64,000 nt of DNA, taken from positions 26,259 through 90,258 of the forward strand of contig NZ_BAED01000076.1 in NCBI RefSeq assembly GCF_000241345.1, read 5' to 3'. The stretch comes from Gordonia amarae NBRC 15530. GTDB taxonomy: Bacteria; Actinomycetota; Actinomycetes; Mycobacteriales; Mycobacteriaceae. The notes under the pieces were generated by a model that searched no databases, was not told the origin of the DNA, and was given only the letters and a program-made list of their open reading frames with translations. How positions within the stretch are numbered: position 1 is the first letter of the stretch; every line of letters begins with the position of its first letter. A program made the translations under genes and the position numbers. Positions 33,221-42,568 of the stretch are shown in pieces.

Positions 33221-34575
33221 CACGCACCCAGGAAGCCCTGGCCGCACACGCGGACGACGTTGCCGGTGACCGCGTTCGACGCCGGGTTGGCGAAGTAGGC
33301 GACGGTCTCGGCGACGTCGACGGTCTGGCCGCCCTGCTGCAGCGAGCTCATCAGGCGGCCGGCCTCGCGGGTGGCCAGCGGGATGGCGGCGGTCATCTTG
33401 GTCTCGATGAAGCCGGGGGCGACGGCGTTGATGGTGACGCCCTTCTCGGCGAGGATCGGCGCGTAGGCGTCGACGAGGCCGATGACGCCGGCCTTGGAGG
33501 CGCCGTAGTTGGTCTGGCCGCGGTTACCGGCGATACCGGCGATCGACGACACGTCGATGACGGCGCCGCCCTCACGCAGGGCGCCCTTCTCCAGCAGGCC
33601 GTTCACGAGGGCCTCGGGGGCGAGCAGGTTGACCGAGATCACCGAATCCCAGCGGGCGTCGTCCATGTTGGCGAGCAGCTTGTCACGGGTGATGCCGGCG
33701 TTGTTGACGATGATGTCGACGCCGCCGTGGCGTTCGAGGGCGTGCTCGGCGAGCTTGGCGCCGGCGTCGGGGGCGCTCACGTCCAGCGGGAAGGAGGTGC
33801 CGCCGACCTTGTTGGCGGTCTCGGCGAGGGCCTCACCGGCGGCCGGGATGTCGGCGCAGATGACGTGCGCACCGTCGCGGGAGAGGACCTCGGCGATGGT
33901 GGCGCCGATGCCGCGGGCGGCGCCGGTCACCACGGCGACCTTGCCGTCGAGGGGCTTGTCCCAGGACTCGACGGATGCGCCGTCGGCGGCACCGACCCGG
34001 AACACCTGGGCGTCGACGAACGCGGACTTGGCCGACAGGATGAAGCGCAGCGTCGACTCCAGGCCGGTCAGGCCGGTCTTGGCGTCGGGGGAGACGTACA
34101 CCAGCTGCACGGTGGAACCCTTGAGCAGTTCCTTGCCGAGCGACCGGGTGAAGCCTTCGAGGGCGCGCTGGGCGATCCGCTCACCGGTGGTGCCGGCCAG
34201 TTCGGGGGTGGTGCCGATGACCACGAAGCGGGCGCAGGCGGCGGTCGAGCGCATCGCCGGCTGGAAGAACTCGAACAGCTGACGCAGTTCGTCGGGGGAG
34301 GTGATGCCGGTGGCATCGAACACCAGCGCGCCGTACTTGTCGGCGGAGCGGCCCGAGGTGGCGTTCTGGATCAGGGTGTAGTCGGCGCCGGTGAGGATCT
34401 CGCGCAGCGGCTCGACGAGACGTCCGGAACCACCGAGCAGCACCGGGCCGGCGAGTGCGGGTTCGGACGGCTTGTAGCGGCGCAGCGTGGGCGGGACGGG
34501 CAGGCCTGCCTGCTTGGCGATGAACGAGCCGGGTGCGGAGTGGACGAATGACGAGTACAAGCCGGTGTTGGCCAC
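33220..34575 (-). CDS. fabG4: High-molecular-weight beta-ketoacyl reductase FabG4
   Basis: This 451-aa protein has an N-terminal flavodoxin-like/non-catalytic nucleotide-fold half (1-205) and a C-terminal SDR half. The SDR half has the TGAARGIG cofactor motif near residue 215, an NNAG motif, and the active-site Tyr357/Lys361 in YGASKAG. The long form is the FabG4 class known from M. tuberculosis Rv0242c, which reduces 3-oxoacyl-CoA with NADH. It is the first gene of the fabG4-htdX operon. The promoter region, shared with divergent fadA2, contains operator O2. Confidence 0.93.
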   Translation of the reverse strand: MANTGLYSSFVHSAPGSFIAKQAGLPVPPTLRRYKPSEPALAGPVLLGGSGRLVEPLREILTGADYTLIQNATSGRSADKYGALVFDATGITSPDELRQLFEFFQPAMRSTAACARFVVIGTTPELAGTTGERIAQRALEGFTRSLGKELLKGSTVQLVYVSPDAKTGLTGLESTLRFILSAKSAFVDAQVFRVGAADGASVESWDKPLDGKVAVVTGAARGIGATIAEVLSRDGAHVICADIPAAGEALAETANKVGGTSFPLDVSAPDAGAKLAEHALERHGGVDIIVNNAGITRDKLLANMDDARWDSVISVNLLAPEALVNGLLEKGALREGGAVIDVSSIAGIAGNRGQTNYGASKAGVIGLVDAYAPILAEKGVTINAVAPGFIETKMTAAIPLATREAGRLMSSLQQGGQTVDVAETVAYFANPASNAVTGNVVRVCGQGFLGA

Positions 34576-34697
34576 TGTGGATCTCCTGTTCTGCGTGCCT
34601 TTGTGTGCCCTGTCGTGGGTGGCACGTGCGGGGCACTTGCGCCTACGGCGAGCGATGGTAGCTGCCGAGCGCGCCGGGCCGGGCGTTCGACAACGAA

Positions 34698-34713
34698 CTT
34701 ACTGTTGAGTAAG
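34698..34713. promoter_or_regulatory. TetR-type operator O2 between fabG4 and fadA2
   Basis: CTTACTGTTGAGTAAG is perfect 6-bp arms around four bases. It overlaps the -35 zone of a fadA2 promoter whose -10 is TATAGA at 34721-34726. It is the same core as O1 and O3. One site can serve both divergent operons. Confidence 0.7.
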
Positions 34714-34753
34714 AATACGCTATAGATACCAAACACCACCCTGGGAGATCGAA

Positions 34754-36049
34754 GTGGCCAAAGCACCCAAGACCCGCAGCGAACGTCCGGTAGCGATCCT
34801 CGGCGGCAATCGGATTCCGTTTGCCCGCCAGGACAAGGCATACGCCAAGGTCAGCAATCAGGAAATGTTCACCACCGCCCTCGACGGCCTGGTCAGCCGG
34901 TTCGGTCTGCAGGGCGAGCAGCTCGGTATGGTCGCCGGCGGCGCCGTCCTCAAGCACGCACGTGACTTCAATCTCATCCGCGAGTGCGTCCTCGGTTCGG
35001 CCCTGTCGCCGTACACCCCCGCCTTCGACATCCAGCAGGCGTGCGGCACCGGCCTGCAGGCCATCACCGCCGTCGCCGACGGTGTGGCCCGCGGCCGCTA
35101 CGACGCCGCTGTCGGCGGTGGCGTCGACACCACCTCCGACGCCCCGATCGCCGTCTCGGAGTCGATGCGCCGGCAGATGCTCGAGGTCAACCGCTCGCGC
35201 ACCACGCAGGACCAGCTGATCAACGCGCTGAAGCTGCTGCCCAACCTGGGTATCGAGATCCCGCGCAACGGCGAGCCCCGCACCGGCATGTCGATGGGCG
35301 AGCACGCCGCCATCACCGCCAAGGAGTTCGGCATCAAGCGCGCCGACCAGGACGAACTGGCCGCCGCCAGCCACCAGAAGATGGCCGCCGCCTACGACGC
35401 CGGTTTCTTCGACGACCTGATCACCCCGTTCGGCGGCCTGGTCCGCGACCAGAACCTGCGCGGCGACTCCACCGCCGAGAAGCTGTCGAAGCTCAAGCCG
35501 GTCTTCGGTGTGTCCCTGGGCGATGCCACCATGACCGCCGGCAACTCGACCCCGCTCACCGACGGCGCGTCGACGGTGCTGCTGGGCACCGACGAGTGGG
35601 CCAAGGACAAGGGCCTGCCGGTGCTGGCGTACTTCGTCGACAGCGAAACCGCCGCCGTCGACTACGTGAACGGCCCCGACGGCCTGCTGATGGCCCCCAC
35701 CTACGCGGTGCCGCGCCTGTTGGAGCGCAACGGCCTGACCCTGCAGGATTTCGATTTCTACGAGATCCACGAGGCCTTCGCGTCGGTCGTGCTGTGCACG
35801 CTGGCCGCGTGGGAGTCGGAGACCTACTGCAAGGAGCGTCTGGGTCTGGACAAGGCGCTGGGCTCGATCGATCGCGCCAAGCTCAACGTCAACGGCTCGT
35901 CGCTGGCCGCGGGTCACCCGTTCGCCGCAACCGGCGGCCGCATCGTCGCCCAGGCGGCCAAGCAGATCGCCGAGAACGGCGGCGGACGTGCGCTGATCTC
36001 GATCTGCGCGGCCGGTGGCCAGGGCGTCACCGCCATCATCGAGGGGTAG
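34754..36049 (+). CDS. fadA2: Acetyl-CoA acetyltransferase FadA2-like thiolase
   Basis: This 431-aa thiolase has Cys97 as nucleophile in QQACGTGLQ, His388 in NGSSLAAGHPFAATGG, and Cys418 as general acid/base in ISICAAGGQG. It cleaves or condenses 3-ketoacyl-CoA and acetyl-CoA. The start is GTG with GGAGA 7 bp upstream. It corresponds to Rv0243. Together with FadE5, HtdX and FabG4 it could form an almost complete beta-oxidation/elongation spiral. Confidence 0.92.
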   Translation: MAKAPKTRSERPVAILGGNRIPFARQDKAYAKVSNQEMFTTALDGLVSRFGLQGEQLGMVAGGAVLKHARDFNLIRECVLGSALSPYTPAFDIQQACGTGLQAITAVADGVARGRYDAAVGGGVDTTSDAPIAVSESMRRQMLEVNRSRTTQDQLINALKLLPNLGIEIPRNGEPRTGMSMGEHAAITAKEFGIKRADQDELAAASHQKMAAAYDAGFFDDLITPFGGLVRDQNLRGDSTAEKLSKLKPVFGVSLGDATMTAGNSTPLTDGASTVLLGTDEWAKDKGLPVLAYFVDSETAAVDYVNGPDGLLMAPTYAVPRLLERNGLTLQDFDFYEIHEAFASVVLCTLAAWESETYCKERLGLDKALGSIDRAKLNVNGSSLAAGHPFAATGGRIVAQAAKQIAENGGGRALISICAAGGQGVTAIIEG

Positions 36050-36058
36050 CTCACCTCG

Positions 36059-36198
36059 CCGGTTGAGGTGCGAGCTTGCGAGCCTCGAAACCTCGTGCGA
36101 TGACAGTGTTGTCTCACCGGGTTTCGAGGCTCGTCGCTTTCGCTCCTCGCACCTCAACCGACTGGTGGGGCCGCTTTCGCTCCTCGCACCTCAACCGA
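36059..36198. repeat. Dispersed palindromic repeats, copies 5 and 6 plus a partial copy, after fadA2
   Basis: A forward copy (36059-36100, with an internal deletion) and a full inverted copy (36112-36160) form a facing pair ten bases after the fadA2 stop. A truncated inverted copy (36171-36198) follows. The pair may act as the fadA2 terminator. The 487-bp gap to the VanW gene otherwise holds only the hairpin at 36344. Confidence 0.85.
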
Positions 36199-36343
36199 TG
36201 AGCCGGGTACGAAGCAGAGCCGCAACAGGCCGCTGTCAAAGCATCACGATGTTTGGTCGCCCCGAGGTGGATTTTTCGGGCGGAGCGTCCCGTGTCTGGA
36301 CGACCGAGCGAGCGCAGCCCGAAAAAACCACCGAAAAGTAAGG

Positions 36344-36391
36344 AGCCCCGATCAATCTGCCGGGTCGGGGGTCTGGCAGCTGATCGGGGCT
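36344..36391 (+). terminator. Large hairpin between fadA2 and the VanW gene
   Basis: Outer stem AGCCCCGATCA / TGATCGGGGCT, inner stem CTGCC/GGCAG. It is probably a terminator or an attenuator upstream of the VanW gene. Confidence 0.55.
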
Positions 36392-36536
36392 ACCCACATT
36401 TGTACGCTACTTTTCCGCGTAATTCACGTTCCGCCGCAAACTGGTGCGTTTTTCTTGCCGGGCCGGTGTTGTGGTGTGGTGGTGGCGGGTCGGCGGGGGC
36501 GGTCGGGCCGGCGCGGGGCACGTTACTCTCGGTGGA

Positions 36537-38225
36537 GTGAGCAGATGGTCGTCGGTGCGGGTCGGTACGTATGCCGTGCTCGGGATTCTGTTCGCCGGCA
36601 TTCTTGTCGTGGGGATCGACCTGCTGGTCACGCACGGTAAGACCACTCGTGGGGCCACCGTGGCGGGGCTGGATGCGGGCAATCTGTCCCCGACGAAGAC
36701 GCGTGAGGTGCTCAATCGGGTGGCCGCTCGCGCCGAAAAGCCTGTGACTCTTGTCACTCCGCACGGTGAGGCGAAGCTCGGCGCGAAGGACCTGGGTCTG
36801 GCTTTCGACGCGGAGGCGACGCTGGAGCGGTTGCGCGATCAGCCGAACAACCCGTTGCGCCGGATCGCGGGTCTGTTCGGTGCTGAGTATCGCGTCGATC
36901 CGGTGATCACGGTCGACCGCAAGAAGCTCGATGCCACGCTCGACGCCAAGCGCAAGGAGTTCGAGCTGTCGGCGATCGAGGGCGCGGTGCATTTCTATAA
37001 GGGCAAGCCGGTGGCGGATCTGCCGACGGCGGGGCAGCGGATCGCCCGTGACGAGTTGCCTGCCGCGTTGCGGGCCGGCTGGCTGCGGGAGCGGCCGATC
37101 ACGATGCCGACGGAGAAGTTCGCACCGACGGTGTCGGCGGAGACGGTTCGCACGACGCGCGACGGGCCGGCGGCGACGGCTATGGCGGGGCCGATCGTGC
37201 TGAACGGCCGTGAGGGGGCGAAGCGGTCGATCACGCCGACTTAGTTGGGTACGGTGCTCAAGTTTGTCGCCGACGGCAAGGGCGGTCTGTCGCCGACGAT
37301 GGATCAGAAGGCCGCGGTGAAGTTGTTCAGTCCGGCGCTGGCGAGCACGGTGCGGGCGCCTGTCGATGCGACGTTCACGTTGTCCGGTGGCAGTCCGCGG
37401 GTGGTGCCGGCCAAGGACGGTGCGCGTATCGACTGGACCAAGACGCTCGCCAAGATCCAGAAGACGGCGATCACCACGGATCCGGGTTCGCGCCGCGCGG
37501 TGGATGTGGTCTATGACGTGCAGAAGCCGAAGCTGTCGACGGCCAAGGCGAAGGGTCTGGGTGTCAGCGAGGTGGTGAGCGAGTTCACCACGGGCGGGTT
37601 CGCGGAGGCCTCGGGTGAGAACATCCGGCTGGTCGCGCAGACGGTCGACGGTGCGGTGGTGTTGCCGGGTGAGAGTTTCTCGCTGAACGGGTACACGGGT
37701 ACCCGCGGTTCGGCGCAAGGCTATGTGACGTCGACGATCATCGATCACGGGCATACGTCGAAGGCGGTGGGCGGCGGTATCTCGCAGTTCGCGACGACGC
37801 TGTACAACGCGGCGTATTTCGCGGGCCTGGAGGACGTGGACCACACCGAGCATTCGTATTACATCTCGCGGTATCCCGAGGCGCGGGAGGCGACGGTGTT
37901 CGACGGCGCGATCGATCTGGTGTTCCGCAACAACACCGATCACGGCATCGTCATCGACACCGAGTGGTCGCCGAGCGCGATCACGGTCCGGTTGTGGAGC
38001 ACCAAAACCGTTGAGGTGGAGTCGATCACCGGTAGCCGGTCCAAGCCTACCGATCCGGAGAAGATCACCCTGCCCAAGGGCGACAACTGCATGCCCGGCG
38101 AAGGCTCGAAGGGTTTCACCACCTCCGACACCCGGGTGATCAAGGACGCGAAGACCGGTGCCGAGATCAGCCGCCACACCCGGACGGTGAAGTACGATCC
38201 GGAGCCGATCGTGCGCTGCAAGTAG
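36537..38225 (+). pseudogene. VanW-family wall protein interrupted by an in-frame TAG
   Basis: From GTG 36537 the frame encodes an N-terminal membrane anchor (GTYAVLGILFAGILVVGIDLL), then putative peptidoglycan-binding (PG_binding_4-like) repeats, and reaches TAG at 37242-37244. The same frame continues without any other stop to 38225. There it encodes the rest of the linker and a complete VanW domain with VAQTVDGAVVLPGESFSLNGYTG and GGGISQFATTLYNAAYFAGL. The joint reads ITPT-stop-LGTVLKF. One C-to-T change of a CAG (Gln) codon explains it. The full product would be about 562 aa. It is a recent pseudogene, a sequencing error, or (least likely) a read-through gene. VanW proteins are cell-wall associated with no settled reaction. 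Confidence 0.85.
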
Positions 38226-38233
38226 GGGGCTGT

Positions 38234-40555
38234 TCAGCCGCCGACTCTGACCGGGTCGAGGCTGTCCTGGGTGCCGCCGGATCCGAGTTGGCCTTCGGTG
38301 TTGTCGCCCCAGCAGTACACGTCGTCGTGTGCGATGGTGCATCGGGTGCCGCCGGCCACTGCGACGTCGTTGACGCCGGTGAGCGCGACGTCGCGCACCA
38401 GCCAGAGGCGGCTCTTGAAAGTGAGTGGGCCACAGTAGATCTGCATCGATGACTGCGTGCACACCAGGATGCTGCCCTGCTTGTTGCGGCCCGACGACAG
38501 CGCGTAGGCGCCGTCGGCGCCGACCGGCTTGGTGAGCTTTCCGTCGCCGGTGGCGTCGCAGTAGGCGTCGCCGTCGGCGATCACGCACACCCCGGTGCCC
38601 GTCGCGCCGCCGCTGGGCACGATGACCTTGAACACCTTGCTGATGCCGCCGAGACCTTTGAGCGTCGACGGTTGTTCCGAGTAGTCCAGGCCCCAACAGG
38701 ATGCGGTCTGTGCCGGGTAGGTGACGGCGCAGGAGATGTTGGAGCCGGTGGAGATCGCGGTGACCCCGGCGATGCCGTCGACTTTGGTGGGGACCTGGTA
38801 GTCCATGTCCGCGGTGGAGGGGGAGTAGTCGCCGACCTGCCGCTGCCCGTTGGCACCCCAGCAATAGGCGTCACCGTCGGAGATCGCGCAGACGGTCACC
38901 TCGCCCTTGTCGTTGGTGCCGACGGAGATGGCGGTGACGTCGATCAGCCCGGTCTCGGTGGGTGCGAGGACCGGCCGGCCGCTGCGGTTGAGGTCGGGGC
39001 CACCGGTCTGCAGGTCGCCGTCGGCGCCCCAGCAGTAGGCGCGCCGGTCGGCGACGGCGCAGGTGGTGCCGCCTTCGGTGCTGATGGCGGTGACGTTGTT
39101 CAGGCCCTGGATCTTGACCGGGCTGGTGCGCTGGTCGCCGGAGGTGCCGGTGCCGAGCTGGCCGCTGGAGTTGTCGCCCCAGCAGTACGCCTTGTAGTTG
39201 AACACGCCGCAGATCGTGACCTTGCCGTCGGCGGTGATGCCGCCGTCGATGGCAGTCGCTTTGCCGAGTTCGGCCTGCCGGCCGCTGGTCACGACCGGGG
39301 CCGATCGGTCGACACCCGAGTTGACGGGGGCGACGGCGAGGTCGTCGCCACTGTCGTTGCTGCCGCTGCCCTTGACCAGGATGATCGTGGTGGCGACGGC
39401 GATGACGAGGACGGCCACCGCGGCCGTCGCGCCGAGCAGGATCTTCGTCGTCCGGCCGGGATTCCGGGGCCCGGCGGCCACCGGCGGTTCGGGACGGGTC
39501 GGTCCGGACTGTGTCGGGCTGTACTGAGCCGGGCCGTACTGAGCCGGGCTGTACCGATCTGGGCTGTGCCGCTGCGGCCCTGACGGGTGGTTCCCCGGTC
39601 CCACGTTCAGGGCGGGGACGCCGGGCGGGGGCAGGGTGTCGGGTGCGTCGCCGGTCACGTGCGGTGGTGGTGTGAAGCCGCCCGGTGCACCGCCGTTCAG
39701 CGCTGCGGTGAAGGCGTCGGCGAACGCCCGGCACATGGGGAACCGGCGGGCGGGATCCTTGGCGAGCGCCACGTCGAACACCGGATCGAGGGCGGCGAGG
39801 TCGGGGCGCAGGGCACTGACCGGGCGCGGTGGCCGGGTGGCGTGCGCCATCATCAGCGCCGCCGCAGACGTCTCGGTGAACGGGGTGGTACCGGTGACGA
39901 GCTGGTATGCGGTGCAGGCCAGCGAATACTGGTCCGACCGCGGCCCGGCCGGATGACCGGCGGCGATCTCCGGGGCCAGGTACGCCAGGGTGCCGATGAC
40001 GGCGTTGGTGGCGGTCAGACCGGTGGCCTCACCCGCCGGTTTGGCGATGCCGAAGTCGAGCACCACCGCCCGCTCGACGACGCCGCCCGGGTCGCGGGTG
40101 ACCACGATGTTCGCGGGTTTGATGTCGCGGTGGATGATCTGCCTGCGGTGCGCGTAGTCGAGGGCGTCGGCCACCTGCCCGACGACGAGACCGGCCTCCT
40201 GCGGCGACAGGCGCTGATGCGCGAGGTCCTGGCCGTCGGCGTAGGCCATGGTGAACCACGGGGTGCCCTGCTCGATGCCGTAGCCGTAGACGGTGACGAT
40301 GCCCGGATGGTCGAGGGTGGCGGCCATCCGGGCCTCGGCGGTGAACCGCCGCTCGAACTCCGGGTTGCCGCGCGCGGTGATCACCTTGAGCGCTTCCCGA
40401 CGGTGCAGGTGCGCGTGTTCGACCAGGTAGACCTGGCCCATGCCGCCCTCGCCGAGCAGCGACACCACGGTGTATCCGGCGAACCGCGCACCTGGCCTCA
40501 GCGCTGCCGGTTGCTCTTGTGGCGCTTGCTCTTCCGGACGTGGGTCTTCCGGCAC
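38234..40555 (-). CDS. Membrane Ser/Thr protein kinase with RCC1-like extracellular repeats
   Basis: This 773-aa receptor kinase has a kinase domain at residues 25-290: glycine loop GEGGMGQV (35-42), Lys57 in EALKV, HRDIKPAN (142-149), DFG at 167-169 and a GTLAYLAPE activation segment, so it appears active. A Pro/Gln/Tyr-rich juxtamembrane linker with YSPAQYGPAQYSPTQ repeats follows, then one transmembrane helix (about 370-395). The outer part has five or six RCC1/regulator-of-condensation-type units, each with a CWG[A/D] core (CWGDNSSGQLGTGT, CWGADGDLQT, CWGANGQRQVGDY, CWGLDYSEQP, CWGDNTEGQLGSGG). These predict a beta-propeller sensor stabilised by disulfides. It converges on the VanW gene with an 8-bp gap. 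Confidence 0.88.
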   Translation of the reverse strand: MPEDPRPEEQAPQEQPAALRPGARFAGYTVVSLLGEGGMGQVYLVEHAHLHRREALKVITARGNPEFERRFTAEARMAATLDHPGIVTVYGYGIEQGTPWFTMAYADGQDLAHQRLSPQEAGLVVGQVADALDYAHRRQIIHRDIKPANIVVTRDPGGVVERAVVLDFGIAKPAGEATGLTATNAVIGTLAYLAPEIAAGHPAGPRSDQYSLACTAYQLVTGTTPFTETSAAALMMAHATRPPRPVSALRPDLAALDPVFDVALAKDPARRFPMCRAFADAFTAALNGGAPGGFTPPPHVTGDAPDTLPPPGVPALNVGPGNHPSGPQRHSPDRYSPAQYGPAQYSPTQSGPTRPEPPVAAGPRNPGRTTKILLGATAAVAVLVIAVATTIILVKGSGSNDSGDDLAVAPVNSGVDRSAPVVTSGRQAELGKATAIDGGITADGKVTICGVFNYKAYCWGDNSSGQLGTGTSGDQRTSPVKIQGLNNVTAISTEGGTTCAVADRRAYCWGADGDLQTGGPDLNRSGRPVLAPTETGLIDVTAISVGTNDKGEVTVCAISDGDAYCWGANGQRQVGDYSPSTADMDYQVPTKVDGIAGVTAISTGSNISCAVTYPAQTASCWGLDYSEQPSTLKGLGGISKVFKVIVPSGGATGTGVCVIADGDAYCDATGDGKLTKPVGADGAYALSSGRNKQGSILVCTQSSMQIYCGPLTFKSRLWLVRDVALTGVNDVAVAGGTRCTIAHDDVYCWGDNTEGQLGSGGTQDSLDPVRVGG

Positions 40556-40702
40556 TGAACCTCCCGCTGACCGGCGCGTCCGGCCGGGTGGGATGCGGCG
40601 CGGAATGCGAGCGTGGTGAACTGCTTCGCGACGCTATCAAAGTCGCGTGCCGGTCGCGGGGTGGTTCGATCGGGCGGATGACGCACCGCCTGAGCCCGAT
40701 GC

Positions 40703-41473
40703 TCAGTTGGTGAGCATGCCCCCGTCCACGGGCAGCGTGATCCCGGTGACGTAGCTGCTGGCGTCGGAGGCCAGGAAGATCAGGGCCGGGTTGAGTTCGC
40801 CCTCGTTGCCGAGCCGGCCGAACAGGGTGCGCGGGATGACGAAGTTGTCCATGTACCCGCCTTCGATCAGTTCGGTGGTCATCTCCGAGGCGAAGTATCC
40901 GGGGGCGATGGCATTGACGCGGATACCTTTTCGGCCCGACCACTGCTGTGCCAGGTCGCGCGTCAGGCCGATGACGCCGGACTTGCTGGCGCTGTAGCCC
41001 GCCTGCGGCATCAGGACGCTGGTGATGCCGAGGATGCTGGCGATGTTGATGATCGAACCGCCGTTCTTCATCACCCGCGCGCACGCCTGCGCCATGTAGT
41101 AGGTGCCGTTGAGGTTGGTCTTGACGACGGCGTCGAATTCTTCGGTGGCCTGCCGGGTTGCCGGGGTGGCGTCGGAGATACCCGCGTTGTTCACGAGGAT
41201 GTCGAGGTGACCGAAGGTCTCGATCGCGCCGGCCGCGACGGCGGCGCAGGCCTCCGGATCGGCGACATCGCACGCAACGGCGAGCGCGCGCCTGCCCTTG
41301 CTCTCGACCAGTTTCTTGGTCTCCTCCAGCTTTTCGACGCGGCGGGCCGCGAGCACCACATCGGCGCCGGCGTCGGCGAGGGCCCCGGCGAAGGACACGC
41401 CGAGTCCGCTGGAGGCGCCGGTCACCACCGCCACCTTGCCGTCGAGCCGGAACAGATCGAGCACAGCCGACAT
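40703..41473 (-). CDS. SDR-family NAD(P)-dependent oxidoreductase
   Basis: This 256-aa classical short-chain dehydrogenase has the cofactor motif TGASSGLG near residues 19-26, NNAG, a catalytic Ser in NIASILG and Tyr-Lys in YSASKSG. The end VDGGMLTN is typical. The substrate is not predictable; FabG-like and 3-hydroxyacyl-CoA or alcohol dehydrogenase roles are all possible. GGAGATC precedes the ATG. It is divergent from a second SDR, and the 241-bp gap carries a palindrome at 41571. Confidence 0.85.
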   Translation of the reverse strand: MSAVLDLFRLDGKVAVVTGASSGLGVSFAGALADAGADVVLAARRVEKLEETKKLVESKGRRALAVACDVADPEACAAVAAGAIETFGHLDILVNNAGISDATPATRQATEEFDAVVKTNLNGTYYMAQACARVMKNGGSIINIASILGITSVLMPQAGYSASKSGVIGLTRDLAQQWSGRKGIRVNAIAPGYFASEMTTELIEGGYMDNFVIPRTLFGRLGNEGELNPALIFLASDASSYVTGITLPVDGGMLTN

Positions 41474-41570
41474 GAGTGATCTCCTTTACATCGGACGAGA
41501 TATGTACCCCAGAGCATAGGAAGTCAGATCGGGTGGCATTCCCGAAACCACAGTTCTGGTCGCGATCGAC

Positions 41571-41588
41571 CGACCGTGCGCTCGGTCG
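41571..41588. promoter_or_regulatory. CGACCG...CGGTCG palindrome between two divergent SDR genes
   Basis: CGACCGTGCGCTCGGTCG is symmetric except for one pair. ACCGACCGN2CGGTCGGT-like palindromes are common targets of other TetR-family repressors. It differs from O1-O3, so a regulator outside the window would be needed. Confidence 0.4.
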
Positions 41589-41701
41589 CCACCCGCCCGG
41601 ACGTCGTCGGTGCGCCCGGAACTAATGTGCATCGCCCCAGGTCAACGGTGACGAAAGGGCAACAGTAAGGGGCACGTGTTCCATCTCATAGAAACACCCG
41701 C

Positions 41702-41707
41702 TAACCT
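41702..41707 (+). promoter_or_regulatory. -10 element for the leaderless HSD10-like gene
   Basis: TAACCT is followed by seven bases and the GTG at 41715. There is no Shine-Dalgarno sequence. A weak TTCCAT lies 17 bases further upstream. Confidence 0.4.
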
Positions 41708-41714
41708 ACGGATC

Positions 41715-42491
41715 GTGGATATCAACGGAGCAAGTGCAATCGTCACCGGCGGTGCGTCGGGAATTGGTGCCGCCTCGGCACGCGCCCTGGCCGCCAAGGG
41801 TGTCAAGGTCGTCGTCGCCGATATGAACCCCGAGAAGGGTGAGGCGATCGCCAAGGAGATCGGCGGTGTCTTCATCAGCGTCGACGTCACCGACTCGGAG
41901 CAGATCAAGGCGGCCATCGCCAAGGCCGAGGAACTCGGCACCTTCCGCATCCTGGTGAACTCGGCCGGTATCGGCTGGGCGCAGCGGACCATCGGCAAGG
42001 ACGGCAATTACGACTCGGCGCACAACCTGGACTTCTTCAAGAAGGTCATCAACGTCAACGTGTTCGGCACGTTCGACTTCGTCCGGCTCGCCGCCACCGC
42101 GATCAGCCGCACCGAACCCCTCGCCGACGGCGAGCGTGGCTCCATCGTCAACATCTCCAGCGTCGCCGGCGTGGAGGGGCAGATCGGGCAGGTGTCGTAC
42201 TCGGCGTCCAAGGGTGCCATCAACGGTATGACCGTGCCGATCGCCCGCGACCTGTCGGCCGTCGGCATCCGCGTGAACACCATCATGCCGGGCCTGATCG
42301 ACACCCCGATCTACGGCGAGGGCCCGGACTCGGAGGCGTTCAAGGCCAACCTGGGCAAGAACGTCCTCTTCCCGCGCCGCCTCGGCACCCCCGACGAGCT
42401 GGCGTCGATGGTCGTCGAGCTGACCGTCAACTCGTACATGAATGCCGAGATCGTCCGCGTCGACGGCGGCATCCGGATGCCCCCGAAGTAG
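41715..42491 (+). CDS. SDR of the 3-hydroxyacyl-CoA dehydrogenase type-2 (HSD10) class
   Basis: This 258-aa short-chain dehydrogenase starts VDINGASAIVTGGASGIGAASARALAAKG with the TGGASGIG cofactor motif. NSAGIGWAQRT, SIVNISSVAGVEGQIGQVSYSASKGAINGMTVPIARDL (Ser, Tyr, Lys) and GLIDTPIY follow. This pattern is that of HSD10-like L-3-hydroxyacyl-CoA dehydrogenases, which would complete the beta-oxidation set with FadE5 and FadA2. The GTG start is supported by the leaderless-type -10; a longer frame from 41676 is possible. It ends at a terminator shared with fadE5. Confidence 0.87.
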   Translation: MDINGASAIVTGGASGIGAASARALAAKGVKVVVADMNPEKGEAIAKEIGGVFISVDVTDSEQIKAAIAKAEELGTFRILVNSAGIGWAQRTIGKDGNYDSAHNLDFFKKVINVNVFGTFDFVRLAATAISRTEPLADGERGSIVNISSVAGVEGQIGQVSYSASKGAINGMTVPIARDLSAVGIRVNTIMPGLIDTPIYGEGPDSEAFKANLGKNVLFPRRLGTPDELASMVVELTVNSYMNAEIVRVDGGIRMPPK

Positions 42492-42504
42492 CACCCAGAA
42501 AACA

Positions 42505-42553
42505 ACAAAGCGGAAGGTTGGTGCTGGTATTCAGCACCAACCTTCCGCTTTGT
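42505..42553. terminator. Bidirectional terminator between the HSD10-like gene and fadE5
   Basis: A 22-bp perfect stem (ACAAAGCGGAAGGTTGG... and its complement) with a GTATT loop. A-rich and T-rich flanks are present on both sides (ACAAAG/CTTTGT). It lies 13 bp after one stop and 15 bp before the other, so it serves both convergent genes. Confidence 0.9.
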
Positions 42554-42568
42554 CGTTACGGCCTTACA

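Noticed and set aside
37242..37244. TAG as a pyrrolysine or programmed read-through codon
   Set aside because: No pyl genes or stimulatory context can be seen. A C-to-T change of CAG is simpler.
36390..38864. 824-codon open frame antisense to the VanW gene and part of the kinase
   Set aside because: It is Arg/His-rich mirror composition with no motif. It spans two real genes on different strands.
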